From contig MCGO01000071.1 of the NCBI GenBank assembly GCA_002104985.1, positions 151,242 to 215,241 on the forward strand: a stretch of DNA of 64,000 nt. Reading direction: 5' to 3'. The DNA is from Rhizoclosmatium globosum. Its lineage: Eukaryota > Chytridiomycota > Chytridiomycetes > Chytridiales > Chytriomycetaceae. Numbering within the stretch: the stretch's first letter is position 1; each line of letters begins with the position of its first letter. Below, in pieces: positions 55,901-64,000 of this stretch. A model generated the notes under the pieces. The model was not told where the DNA came from and did not search any database. It saw nothing but the letters and a program-made list of their open reading frames with translations. Both the position numbers and the translations under genes were made by a program.

Positions 55901-57655
55901 ACTATGTATTACCAGCTGTATTCACATCTTGCATCTGCTCACATCACCATAGGTGCAGAAAAGAAATGGGGCCCATTCACACTTGTTGGGCATTCTGGAG
56001 TTGTATATTCTGTGGCATTCTCGCCTGATGGTAAAACTGTGGTTTCTGGATCAAATGACAAGACAGTCAAAGTGTGGTCTGTTGAAACAGGAGAATGTGT
56101 CAAGACCATTGTTGGGCATTCTGCATTAGTAAATTGTGTGGTATTCTTGCCTGACTCCAAAACTGTTGTTTCTGGATCAAATGACAAAACAATTAAAGTG
56201 TGGTCTGTGGAAACAGGAAAATGTGTCAAGACTTTTGGACATTCTGGCGAAGTGTATTCAGTGGCATTCTCACCTGACTACAAAACAATGGTTTGTGGAT
56301 CATTTCTTGAGACATTCAAATTGTGGTCTGTGGAAACAGGAGAAAATTTCAAGACTTTTAAGGGGCATAAAGGAGGTGTTTCTTCAATAGTATTCTCACC
56401 TGATGGAAAGACTTTGGTTTCTAGATCAAATGACAGGACAGTCAAAATCTGGTCTGTGGAAACAGCAGAATGTGTCAAGACCCTTCCTGATGCAGTATCT
56501 TCAATTGCAGTCTCCCCTGACTCCAAAACTGTGATTTCAGGAGCAGTTGACAGGACTCTCAAATTGTGGTCTTTGGAAACAGGGGAATGCATCAAGAGCT
56601 TTGTTGGGTCTGGACCTGTGGCATTCTCACCAGATGGCAAAACTGTAATTTCTGGAGCAAATAACCACACTTTAAAATTGTGGTCTGTGGAAACAGGGGA
56701 ATGTGTCAAAACCTTCGAGGGGCATACAGAAGGTGTGCTTTCAGTGGCATTCTCACCAGATGGAAAAACTGTTGTTTCTGGATCAATTGACAAGACAGTC
56801 AAGTTGTGGCCTTTGGAAACAGGGGAACTTTCCAAAAACCCTCAAGGGCATTCTGACTGGGTGAACTCAGTCACACTCTCACCTGATGGTAAAACTGTGG
56901 CTACTGGATCAGATGATAGGACAGTCAAAGTGTGGTCTGTGGAAACAGGGGAATGTGTCAAGACCCTTAAAGGACATTATACCTCAGTAAGGTCAGTGGG
57001 GTTCTCTCCTGACTCCAAAACTGTAATTTCTGGATCACATGACTTGACAGTAAAAATGTGGTGTATTGAAACAGGAGAATGTTTCAGGACCTTTGAGGGG
57101 CATTATGAAGTTGTGATATGTGTGGCAGTCTCATCTGACTCCAAAACTGTTGTTTCTGGATCAACTGACAGGACAATCAGAGTGTGGTCTGTGGAAACAG
57201 GAGAAAATGTCAAGACCATTGTTGGGCATTCTGACGGGGTATATTCAGTGGCATTCTCTCCTGATTCCAAAACTATGGTTTCTGGATCAAATGACAAGAC
57301 TGTTAAAGTGTGGTGTATTGAAACAGGAGAATGTTTAAAGACCTTTGAAGGACATTCTGGGAATGTAAGGTCAGTGGCATTCTCACTTGACTCAATGACT
57401 GTGGTTTCTGGATCAGATGATGGAACAGTCAAATTGTGGTCTGTGGAAACTGGGGAATGTTTGCAATCACATATTAGGGATGCCATTAAGACCACCCAAG
57501 TGTTCTTTGTGTCTGCATGGAGTGTTCTAAATGGATGGTTAAGCCAAGACTTGATACTTTTGTACTTCTTTGGCAAAGAATTTCATAGTATTTCCCATTT
57601 ATCTGTTGCATGGATTGCAGGAAATAATGTCTGTTGTCTCACTCTAAAAAATTAA
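52947..57655 (+). CDS. NLR-type receptor: ubiquitin-like segments, TIR, NACHT, 12 WD40 repeats
   Basis: STAND-class receptor architecture. The start at 52947 (MGNYISRT) would allow N-myristoylation, but its splice to the next exon does not keep frame. Next come two similar segments that look like ubiquitin-like or beta-grasp folds (KTIVLPEATVDCLRDK to SIFMEVEH; AIVVQLEKGDLMAELREM to QVFFESL). The TIR domain follows at about 53700-53995: SGLFISYNWSTKVHVNAVVD, LLIWRDTEKMESDIYDSMG, VVIACFSLGYL, QSRNCMKELKFA and TIIPVYFFE. The NACHT domain has Walker A NGGAGTGKS (about 54360), Walker B LLIIIDALDEL (about 54690) and TTGRPERD. Helical segments and 12 WD40 repeats complete it. Frame breaks occur near 53413 and near 54952. 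By family, ligand binding to WD40 repeats triggers oligomerisation and TIR signalling or NAD cleavage. The putative catalytic Glu was not fixed. Confidence 0.82.
55975..57465 (+). repeat. Twelve near-uniform WD40 repeats (about 126 bp each)
   Basis: Repeats begin at each GHS/GHK/GHT/GHY (first GHSGVVYSVAFSPDGKTVVS, last GHSGNVRSVAFSLDSMTVVS). Units 5 and 6 lack GH. The frameworks SVAFSPDGKTVVSGS and VKVWSVETGECVKT recur almost unchanged, while residues right after GH and around the D-K/R loop vary (SGVV, SALV, TEGV, SDWV, YTSV). High internal similarity points to ongoing unit exchange, as reported for fungal HET-D/E-type WD40 repeats. Confidence 0.85.
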
Positions 57656-57831
57656 AATCTGTTGAAGTTATTGTATGCTTTGTTGGGAATCAGGTTTTTG
57701 TGTCCTTTATGATCCGAGACTTATGTAGGGGTTCAAGGTTAGAGATTTGTACTGTTGGATTAGGTTGATCAGGATGAGTCACCCACTGTTCTCCTGCGCA
57801 GGACACCAGGACACGTAGGGTTCTATACTGT

Positions 57832-57901
57832 TGAAAGAAAACATAAATAACACATCTAAATTTAGACGAAGATGTACTCACAATTATTCCAAGAGATTCA
57901 G
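57832..57901 (+). repeat. 70-bp direct repeat of recombinase-gene intron 1, outside the element
   Basis: Positions 57832-57901 match 58481-58550 at 68 of 70 bases by eye. The second copy is the 3' part of intron 1 of the recombinase-like gene, ending at its CAG acceptor. The first copy lies just outside the left 191-bp inverted repeat. The nearby phrase TTCTATACTGTTG also occurs twice (about 57820 and 57903). Confidence 0.85.
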
Positions 57902-57918
57902 AGTTCTATACTGTTGGA

Positions 57919-58109
57919 TTAAAAAGAGTTTGTAACGTCAGACCAAGAGAGGAAAAATGAGTGAAACCCAAAGGTGAGTATGAGTCTGCTTGAGTTGTGT
58001 GTATCTCGAAACGGATAGAGTTGTACATCAGGATGCAACTTATGATCCGACAATGATTTTGGATGCCTGAGTGGGCTAAAGGGGTCGGGGTTATGCCAAG
58101 GGGGGTTTC
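57919..58109 (+). repeat. Left 191-bp inverted repeat
   Basis: Exact inverse of 62428-62618. Begins TTAAAAAGAGTTTGTAACG and ends AAGGGGGGTTTC. GC-rich inner end, AT-rich outer end. Confidence 0.9.
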
Positions 58110-58354
58110 TCTGTGTTAGGTGATGGTGGGATGGTGATGGTTGTATGTGCTGTGGGTGGTTGTGTTGGGAGGTTGGTTCATCAAATCATAGCCCTTGAAG
58201 GACTCCATCTATTCATCCCTTCAAAAGCCCCATATCTTTAGGGTTAAATAAGGCATTGTTATCCTTTCTGATTATCCTTCATTGATCATCAGACTTTAAA
58301 TCCTTTTTACTAACTACCACACTTTCCAACAATAGATCAGAACGAGAATGTTCC

Positions 58355-61300
58355 ATGGAAGAGTGCAAGGACGTTCCTGCCTTTAGCAACAAGTATGCAT
58401 TGGCAAAACATGGGAGGATGGTTCACCAGCGAGTTGTTTCTGTTCGATATTGGATCAATGACTACACACGTAAGTTCTTTTGAAAGAAAACATAAATAAC
58501 ACATCTTAATTTAGAGGAAGATGTACTCACAATTATTCCAAGAGATTCAGACAACAACATGTTCAACTGCATCAAGTGTGACCTTGCTGTAAGCCATCCA
58601 GAGAAGCTCCAGAATCATGTCAGAAAGGCAAAGTGTGGCTTGTCTCATCCTGCCATATTTGGGTTCATGTGCTTGGATTGTGCCTATGTTTGTGTTACAG
58701 AGAATGGCATCAGGGTTCACTGTCGAAACAAGCATCCAAAGAATCCATACTGGGGATACAGGCCAACCAAAGTGACAAAAGTTCACACTCGTGTCTACAG
58801 AATGTATAACCCAGAGGAAGGCTTTGATGCCAAGATGAGAGCCAAGGAACTCAAGAGCTTTGCCCGTAAACAGAAGAAGATTAAAAACACTGCTGGATCA
58901 CGTTCAAAAGCTTATTTATCCACTGGATTGGAAACTGCTGGTTTGATTGCCTCTTCAAGCAAAACAAACACTCCGTTCTTGAATAATGTATGTCTTTTAT
59001 TTTCCTGTGGGTCCATTACTTACTCTATGTGAAATAGATGGGATGGGACAAGTTGGTGTTTGGTGTTGATGCAATCAAGAATCCAGCCAACTACATTGCC
59101 ATATTGAATGAGACAAAAGACACAAAGGCCATTGTAATTCTGTGTCGTTTATTTTTGGAGAAAGTCAATGAGTTGGCAACTCTGCCTGGAACTCAACCAA
59201 CCCGCACTGCAATCAAGAATGCTGGCCGTAAATCAACAAATGACTCTGGATATGCAGGAAAGGCTTTCAAGCCTATTGATGCCAAAACTACTATCCCAGC
59301 ATACGCTAGAACACTTGGAGTATTTGTAACCATGTTGATTGCTCGTAAGCAGGGTTCCAACACAAGAACAAAGATGCCAACACTAAGTAATGAGGTCAAC
59401 AGAGCTGTTGAGGGATTCTTGGAGGCCCTTGATGTTCCTCTCCTTTGCAGAACAAATGCAGTCTTTGAGAATCAGCAAGAAGCTCTGATCAAATTGCTGC
59501 GAATTGTCTTGTTTGAAGATATTGGATTTGAAGGTCTGAACACAAGTCAAATCCATTTGGTGGAGGAGTACTTGTTGCTTAGATTCCTGCAACCTGATGG
59601 TACTTTTTGCAAGGAACAGCTCATGACTGGGCCATGTACTCATTTTTTGTTTACTTGTCGTTGTCTTGTCTTGGAATGGTGTCAAGAAATTGCTTCTTTT
59701 GGAACTTGGATGAGTAGAGCTGAGAAGGAAAAGTGAGTTTTTTGTATTTGTCTGCTCTTTCTAAATATGTTTAAAACAAGGGAAATCAATCAAGTTATTG
59801 AGCTTGTCAGCTATGGGAAGCATAGTCTCCCTTATGCCAAAATGAAGCAATTCAAGTCCACATGTGGATTGATCATGATGGGCAGTAATACAGCCAATCT
59901 CATTAGCAAGCATTGGGATTACAGTTTGCCTAATGAGCCAAAGTTGGTTATTGATGGGCGCTTGGGTGTTTCAAAGACCATGTTCCGGGAAGGTCGAGCA
60001 AACTACTTTAGAGTGATCACAACAGATCTCAGTAATTTGCTGTTTGGGATGGATGTTTCAGACTTCACGTTTGACCCAAAACGATTGACTGACAATGTCG
60101 CAAACTCAAGACCAGGCTACAGCTTCATGACAGAGCAAGCCAACAGCTCTACATTTAATGAAGAAAATGGGAACAGACTTGAAATGCACATCAAAAAGAC
60201 CAAGAACTTGAGGACTGAGTTTTTTGAGCCCACAAGACTTATCTACAAATCAGAGGCAATGGAGCTGTACACTGGTATTTTGGTTCAATTTGCTGCATTC
60301 ATCTGACCCTTTTCTTTCTCTTTTAGCAAAAGTGGACAACTTTATTTCCATTTTGATGCTTGGTCTTGCATTGTTTTGTGGAATGCCTCCCAGAACAACA
60401 GAGTTTCAAATGACAACTATTGTGAATTCTGGGTTGGGAAAAAGGAACTTGATGATTCTTGAGCACAGATTATGCATCAACTTGAGGTAATTTGTGTCCT
60501 TGTTTGGAGTGATTTACTTAGCAACACGGTTTGAAAAAAGATACAACAAATCAAGTGCAAACTCTGGATTTCATAAAGACTTATTTCGGTTTGTTCCAGA
60601 TGAGCTAGCACAGATTCTTGTAAAGTATCTGGTCTTTGTTTATCCACTCTATATGTAAGCACTTACTTGTATTGGTTGTGGTGACTACTTATGAAACAAC
60701 AAAGTGCATTCTGGGCTGACATAAGAATCCGCAAGAAGCTGACTTTCTTGACCCATGAAGATGAAATCCAAGCCAAAACTTATCTCTTTTTGAGAAACGG
60801 AATCCCTACCAAAGTATCCAAGCTACATGGCTTGTACATTCAAAACTTTTGGAATATTTTTGGAGTCAATCTGGGAATTCGACACACTCGACAAATGATG
60901 GCCTCATTTGCAGACAACATTGACTTTGAAGAAACTGCAGTGGCCAATGTAAATGTGACTGTTAGCAATCAATTTGGTCATAGCTCCCAAGTGCACCAAA
61001 ATAATTATGGAGCAACAACTGATGGTGCAGCTATTATCCGCAAAATGAAGGCTATATCTGACAAGTGGTGGGAATGGTGCAGTTTGATTGGTGAGGCTGC
61101 TTCTTCAAGTAGTTCACCCGAGGCTGCAGCAGGAGCACAAACAGGATCTGGGTCAGCCTCTGGTTCCGTGGTGATTACAATCCAAGAGAGCAGTGAAGAT
61201 GAAGAGAGTGGTAATTCAGTAGACAATATTGAGGACAATCAAGTTCATAGAGACAAGGAAGGTGATTATGAAGGAGAAGAGGGATTTGATAGTATGGACG

Positions 61301-61644
61301 ACTGTGTCATGGAAAATGAATTTGCGGTTGATAGTGATGGTGATGTTGATGAAAGTGAACATGGTCAAAGTAACAGTGTCAATGAAAGTGAACATGGTCA
61401 AAGTAACAGTATGGATGAAGTCAGAACAAATCAATCTGAGTTTACCAACAGTCAAGAAGTTTCAACTGGAAACAACCCACCACTTGATTCCATCTATACC
61501 AATGATCGTAATGACCCATCACTTGCAAACTATTATGCAAGAATTGACAAGTTCTTGGAAGATCATGCAGAAATTCTTGGGTACAACAATACACCAAGTG
61601 AGAATGAAGCATGGGCTACTGACTTCAGTGACGTTGAAGATTGA
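58355..61644 (+). CDS. C2H2 zinc-finger and tyrosine-recombinase-like protein of the element
   Basis: Seven exons (58355-58469, 58551-58987, 59038-59732, 59781-60274, 60327-60486, 60541-60654, 60705-61644) join to 984 residues with no break. The N-terminus has zinc-finger-like motifs: a possible first one (EECKDVPAFSNKYALAKHGR and onward), CIKCDLAVSHPEKLQNHVRK and CLDCAYVCVTENGIRVHCRN. This layout recalls OrsD-type proteins. The second half shows tyrosine-recombinase boxes: LFCGMPPRTTEF (box I Arg), a basic hairpin region (RYNKSSANSGFH), GIRHTRQMM (H/R-x-x-R box) and QFGHSSQVHQNNYG (GHs...Y, candidate nucleophile). The tail is acidic with a short repeat (ESEHGQSNS). Similar modules occur, from memory, in fungal telomere-linked helicase proteins, but no helicase follows here. 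Confidence 0.72.
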
Positions 61645-61773
61645 AATTCAAACAATGTTCTTTGTTGTTTTCCTACTTTTCATTATTTCCTTCAATCATG
61701 CTTTCATCACCTTTTAAGATTAACTTGTTTTTGTTTCGTGTTTATTCTTTGTTTCAAGACCTAAGTAAATAGG

Positions 61774-62331
61774 ATGAAATTGTCACGTCTTTATCGAGAA
61801 ATTCATCATCATTTGGGTCTCTTTATATCAGTCACTACTGAGAGCAATGATCAAACTGAAATAGGCTTGACAGTTAATATTCCAATGTTCTGTCAATTTG
61901 CAGCTGTTGTTCGCACCCAAGTAACAACTTTGGTTTGGGATGGATTAGTTGCTGACTTGAAAGACAGTGGAAAAGTAACAGGTGAAATACTAGATGCTAT
62001 GGTAGATGAATTCAACATGCTTGCAGCCAAAGGCCAAGATATGACACTTTGGCACGGTAATGCCTTTGAACTACTTTCTCAAGTCAGCAACCGAAGAGCT
62101 ACTGAAGCAGATGACGAGGAAAATAGTGCAAGAATGAATGTTGCTGATCCTGTTGATGAATGGGGTGATGTTACTGATGAGCAAATGAATGAAGCATTGC
62201 AAGAAGCAATTCAGTGTTACAGAAACAGTCAGAGCCCTCCTCATGGTCAGGCTGTTGGAAGAGGGGAAACACAGGAAGAATTGCTGGATGCTCTTGCCAG
62301 AATGGATGATGAATATTGGGATGAATTTTAA
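61774..62331 (+). CDS. Small acidic accessory protein of the element
   Basis: Intronless frame of 185 codons from ATG 61774 (MKLSRLYREIHHHLGLF). The first 100 residues have a folded look (IGLTVNIPMFCQFAAVVRTQ, WDGLVADLKDSGKVTGEIL). The rest is acidic (EADDEENSARMNVADPVDEW) and ends DDEYWDEF. No family recognised. It lies 129 bp after the recombinase-like gene, same strand, inside the inverted repeats, so it probably belongs to the element and may assist or regulate it. Confidence 0.6.
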   Translation: MKLSRLYREIHHHLGLFISVTTESNDQTEIGLTVNIPMFCQFAAVVRTQVTTLVWDGLVADLKDSGKVTGEILDAMVDEFNMLAAKGQDMTLWHGNAFELLSQVSNRRATEADDEENSARMNVADPVDEWGDVTDEQMNEALQEAIQCYRNSQSPPHGQAVGRGETQEELLDALARMDDEYWDEF

Positions 62332-62427
62332 AAGTTCATTTGCTTGCTGTCTTTAGCTGAAGATTAAAAATAGATTTTTGCTGCAGCCATGTTATTGATT
62401 TTTTCAAACAATAGACCTCTGCATTTT

Positions 62428-62618
62428 GAAACCCCCCTTGGCATAACCCCGACCCCTTTAGCCCACTCAGGCATCCAAAATCATTGTCGGATCATAAGTT
62501 GCATCCTGATGTACAACTCTATCCGTTTCGAGATACACACAACTCAAGCAGACTCATACTCACCTTTGGGTTTCACTCATTTTTCCTCTCTTGGTCTGAC
62601 GTTACAAACTCTTTTTAA
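62428..62618 (-). repeat. Right 191-bp inverted repeat
   Basis: Exact inverse of 57919-58109, starting GAAACCCCCCTTGG and ending CTCTTTTTAA at the outer edge. Confidence 0.9.
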
Positions 62619-62817
62619 ACCTCCTGAGTGGGACTTGGTTCACTTTGTCACTTGGATGCTTCCACAGTGAGATTTTCCTTGAAAAAAAGAAAAAGGAAGG
62701 AATGAAAGTAAAAGTACACTTTCTTTTCAAATAATACTCTTCAACTTGACATTTGATATTTCTTTCTCTCTCCATTTGGTTTGCCTATACTTTTTGGGTT
62801 TGATAGTTTCTAGTGTG
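62619..62817. other. Unique spacer before terminal satellites
   Basis: AT-rich, no gene or repeat seen. Confidence 0.4.
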
Positions 62818-63016
62818 TAGCCTACGTAGCCTACGTAGCCTACGTAGCCTATGTGGTAAGTGTGTTACTCTTATAAGGAGTACAAGTTGGCACATAGCCT
62901 ACGTAGCCTACGTAGCCTACGTAGCCTATGTGGTAAGTGTGTTACTCTTATAAGGAGTACAAGTTGGCACATAGCCTACGTAGCCTACGTAGCCTACGTA
63001 GCCTATGTGGTAAGTG
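62818..63016. repeat. 77-bp satellite containing TACGTA palindromes
   Basis: Units start at 62818, 62895 and 62972 (third copy partial). Each carries tandem TAGCCTACG words followed by TGTGGTAAGTGTGTTACTC and a spacer. Confidence 0.85.
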
Positions 63017-63046
63017 TTCTATACTCTTGGGTTAGTTGGGTTAGAC

Positions 63047-63185
63047 CCATGCTACCATGCTACCATGCTACCATGCTACCATGCTACCATGCTACCATGC
63101 TACCAATTCATGCTACCATGCTACCATGCTACCATGCTACCAATTCATGCTACCATGCTACCATGCTACCAATTCATGCTACCAA
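63047..63185. repeat. 8-bp CATGCTAC satellite, first block
   Basis: Runs of CATGCTAC interrupted by AATT at intervals. The reading frames across it (CYHATMLP) are repeat artefacts. Confidence 0.88.
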
Positions 63186-63512
63186 AAGCCCCCCTTTGGG
63201 GTCTGAACCAGGAGCATTCACATTTGCTATCACAATGATTAACCACTGTACTAAATCAAACTTGCATAATGAAAAAAAGACGAAGCTACATTGAGTCCAT
63301 GCCTCACCAAATAGATAAACTATTTCTAAGGTTACTGAAAAAACAATCTGAAAAGCTTTTGGATGTTGCAATAAGATGAGAATGATGCTACCAAAAATTG
63401 TTCAGTATAAATAGTCAGGCTGATATTTTTTAGACCTGCAAAAGTCAGTCTTTAAACACTAATCTTGAATTCTCTCCTATGCTACTTTGCTGGTATCCTG
63501 CCATCATACCTA
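63186..63512. other. Unique island between satellite blocks
   Basis: About 330 bp of non-repetitive sequence. I see no gene or RNA in it. Confidence 0.4.
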
Positions 63513-63941
63513 CAATTCATGGTGCCATGCTACCATGCTACCATGCTACCAAAATTCATGCTACCATGCTACCATGCTACCATGCTACCATGCTACTATG
63601 CTACCAAAATTCATGCTACCATGCTACCATGCTACCATGCTACCATGCTACCATGCTACCAAAATTCATGCTACCATGCTACCAAAATTCATGCTACCAT
63701 GCTACTATGCTACCAAAATTCATGCTACCCCATGCTACCATGCTACCATGCTACCATGCTACCATGCTACCATGCTACTATGCTACCAAAATTCATGCTA
63801 CCATGCTACCATGCTACCATGCTACCAAAATTCATGCTACCATGCTACCAAAATTCATGCTACCATGCTACCATGCTACCAAAATTCATGCTACCATGCT
63901 ACCAAAATTCATGCTACCATGCTACCATGCTACCATGCTAC
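63513..63941. repeat. 8-bp CATGCTAC satellite, second block
   Basis: Longer array of CATGCTAC units, punctuated by AAAATT at irregular spacing, running directly into the telomeric repeats. Confidence 0.88.
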
Positions 63942-64000
63942 CTAGGATTAAGGTTAGGGTTAGGGTTAGGGTTAGGACTAGGATTAAAGTTAGGGTTAAG
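63942..64000 (+). repeat. Telomeric TTAGGG repeats, partly degenerate
   Basis: About four clean TTAGGG units (63952-63976) flanked by variants (TAGGAT, TTAAAG, AGGACT). The G-rich strand points toward the window end, as at a right chromosome end. The degenerate units suggest the junction of subtelomere and telomere. Confidence 0.88.

Larger units (their letters stand above)
57919..62618 (+). mobile_element. 4.7-kb element with perfect 191-bp inverted ends and a tyrosine-recombinase-like gene
   Basis: The left end 57919-58109 and right end 62428-62618 are exact inverted copies of each other as far as I can read. Between them lie only the recombinase-like gene and a small acidic reading frame. 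Both outer edges read TTAA (TTAAAAAGAG at the left, CTCTTTTTAA at the right), which may be part of the repeat or a TTAA target duplication. The element sits about 200 bp upstream of the terminal satellites and about 1.4 kb from the window end. Confidence 0.8.

Noticed and set aside
55939..57576. Minus-strand frames across the WD40 region
   Set aside because: Antisense shadows of the repeat codons, same motifs mirrored in each unit.
63014..63945. Open frames reading CYHATMLP over and over
   Set aside because: Translation of the 8-bp satellite, not a protein.

Overview
The window is eukaryotic DNA with short introns (mostly 40-80 nt, GT-AG, CTAAC/TTAAC-like branch points) and most likely comes from a flagellated (zoosporic) fungus such as a chytrid. 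Supporting signs are rhodopsin-like GPCRs, a Cep70-type centrosome protein, a Crinkler-like protein, a SUR7/PalI protein, many Thr/Ser-rich GPI-type surface proteins, and fungal TTAGGG repeats at the right edge. The G-rich strand runs 5'->3' toward position 64000, which is the correct orientation for a right chromosome end. The window is therefore a subtelomere running into a telomere.

Layout. 1-18.4 kb: end of a CDK10-like kinase, kexin 1, a DUF2306-like membrane protein, two duplicated GPCRs, a small hypothetical protein, a 12-exon Cep70-like gene, a Crinkler-like NTPase/nuclease protein, a nitroreductase, a surface protein and an unknown protein. 18.4-31.7 kb: kexins 2 to 5, interrupted between 3 and 4 by a non-LTR retrotransposon that itself carries an LTR-like insertion. 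31.9-39.6 kb: a leucine-rich-repeat surface protein, four tandem 275-bp foldback repeats, a gene-poor stretch, a cysteine-rich repeat surface protein and a lone Gag gene. 39.8-52.4 kb: conserved housekeeping-type genes (SUR7/PalI, Chl1/DDX11 helicase, a Gln/Asn-rich protein, two TTLL12-N/METTL13-like fusions, a decayed GH20 hexosaminidase, a Ydj1-type DnaJ). 52.9-57.7 kb: an NLR-type receptor (two ubiquitin-like segments, TIR, NACHT, 12 WD40). 57.9-62.6 kb: a 4.7-kb element with perfect 191-bp inverted ends, coding for an intact 984-residue C2H2/tyrosine-recombinase-like protein and a small acidic protein. 62.8-64.0 kb: satellite arrays and telomeric repeats.

How the genes relate. The five kexins share signal peptide, pro-region, Asp/His/Ser triad and P domain, and differ in introns and membrane anchors, as expected of a tandem birth-and-death family of secretory-pathway proprotein processors. 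Only kexin 2 reads through without a break. Single-base frame breaks also occur in the DnaJ, LRR, NLR and GH20 genes, mostly in short homopolymers, so part of the apparent decay may be sequence error.

The most novel-looking items are the TIR-NACHT-WD40 protein, the inverted-repeat tyrosine-recombinase element next to the telomere, and the tandem TTLL12-N/methyltransferase fusions. All family assignments rest on motif recognition by eye, with no database search.
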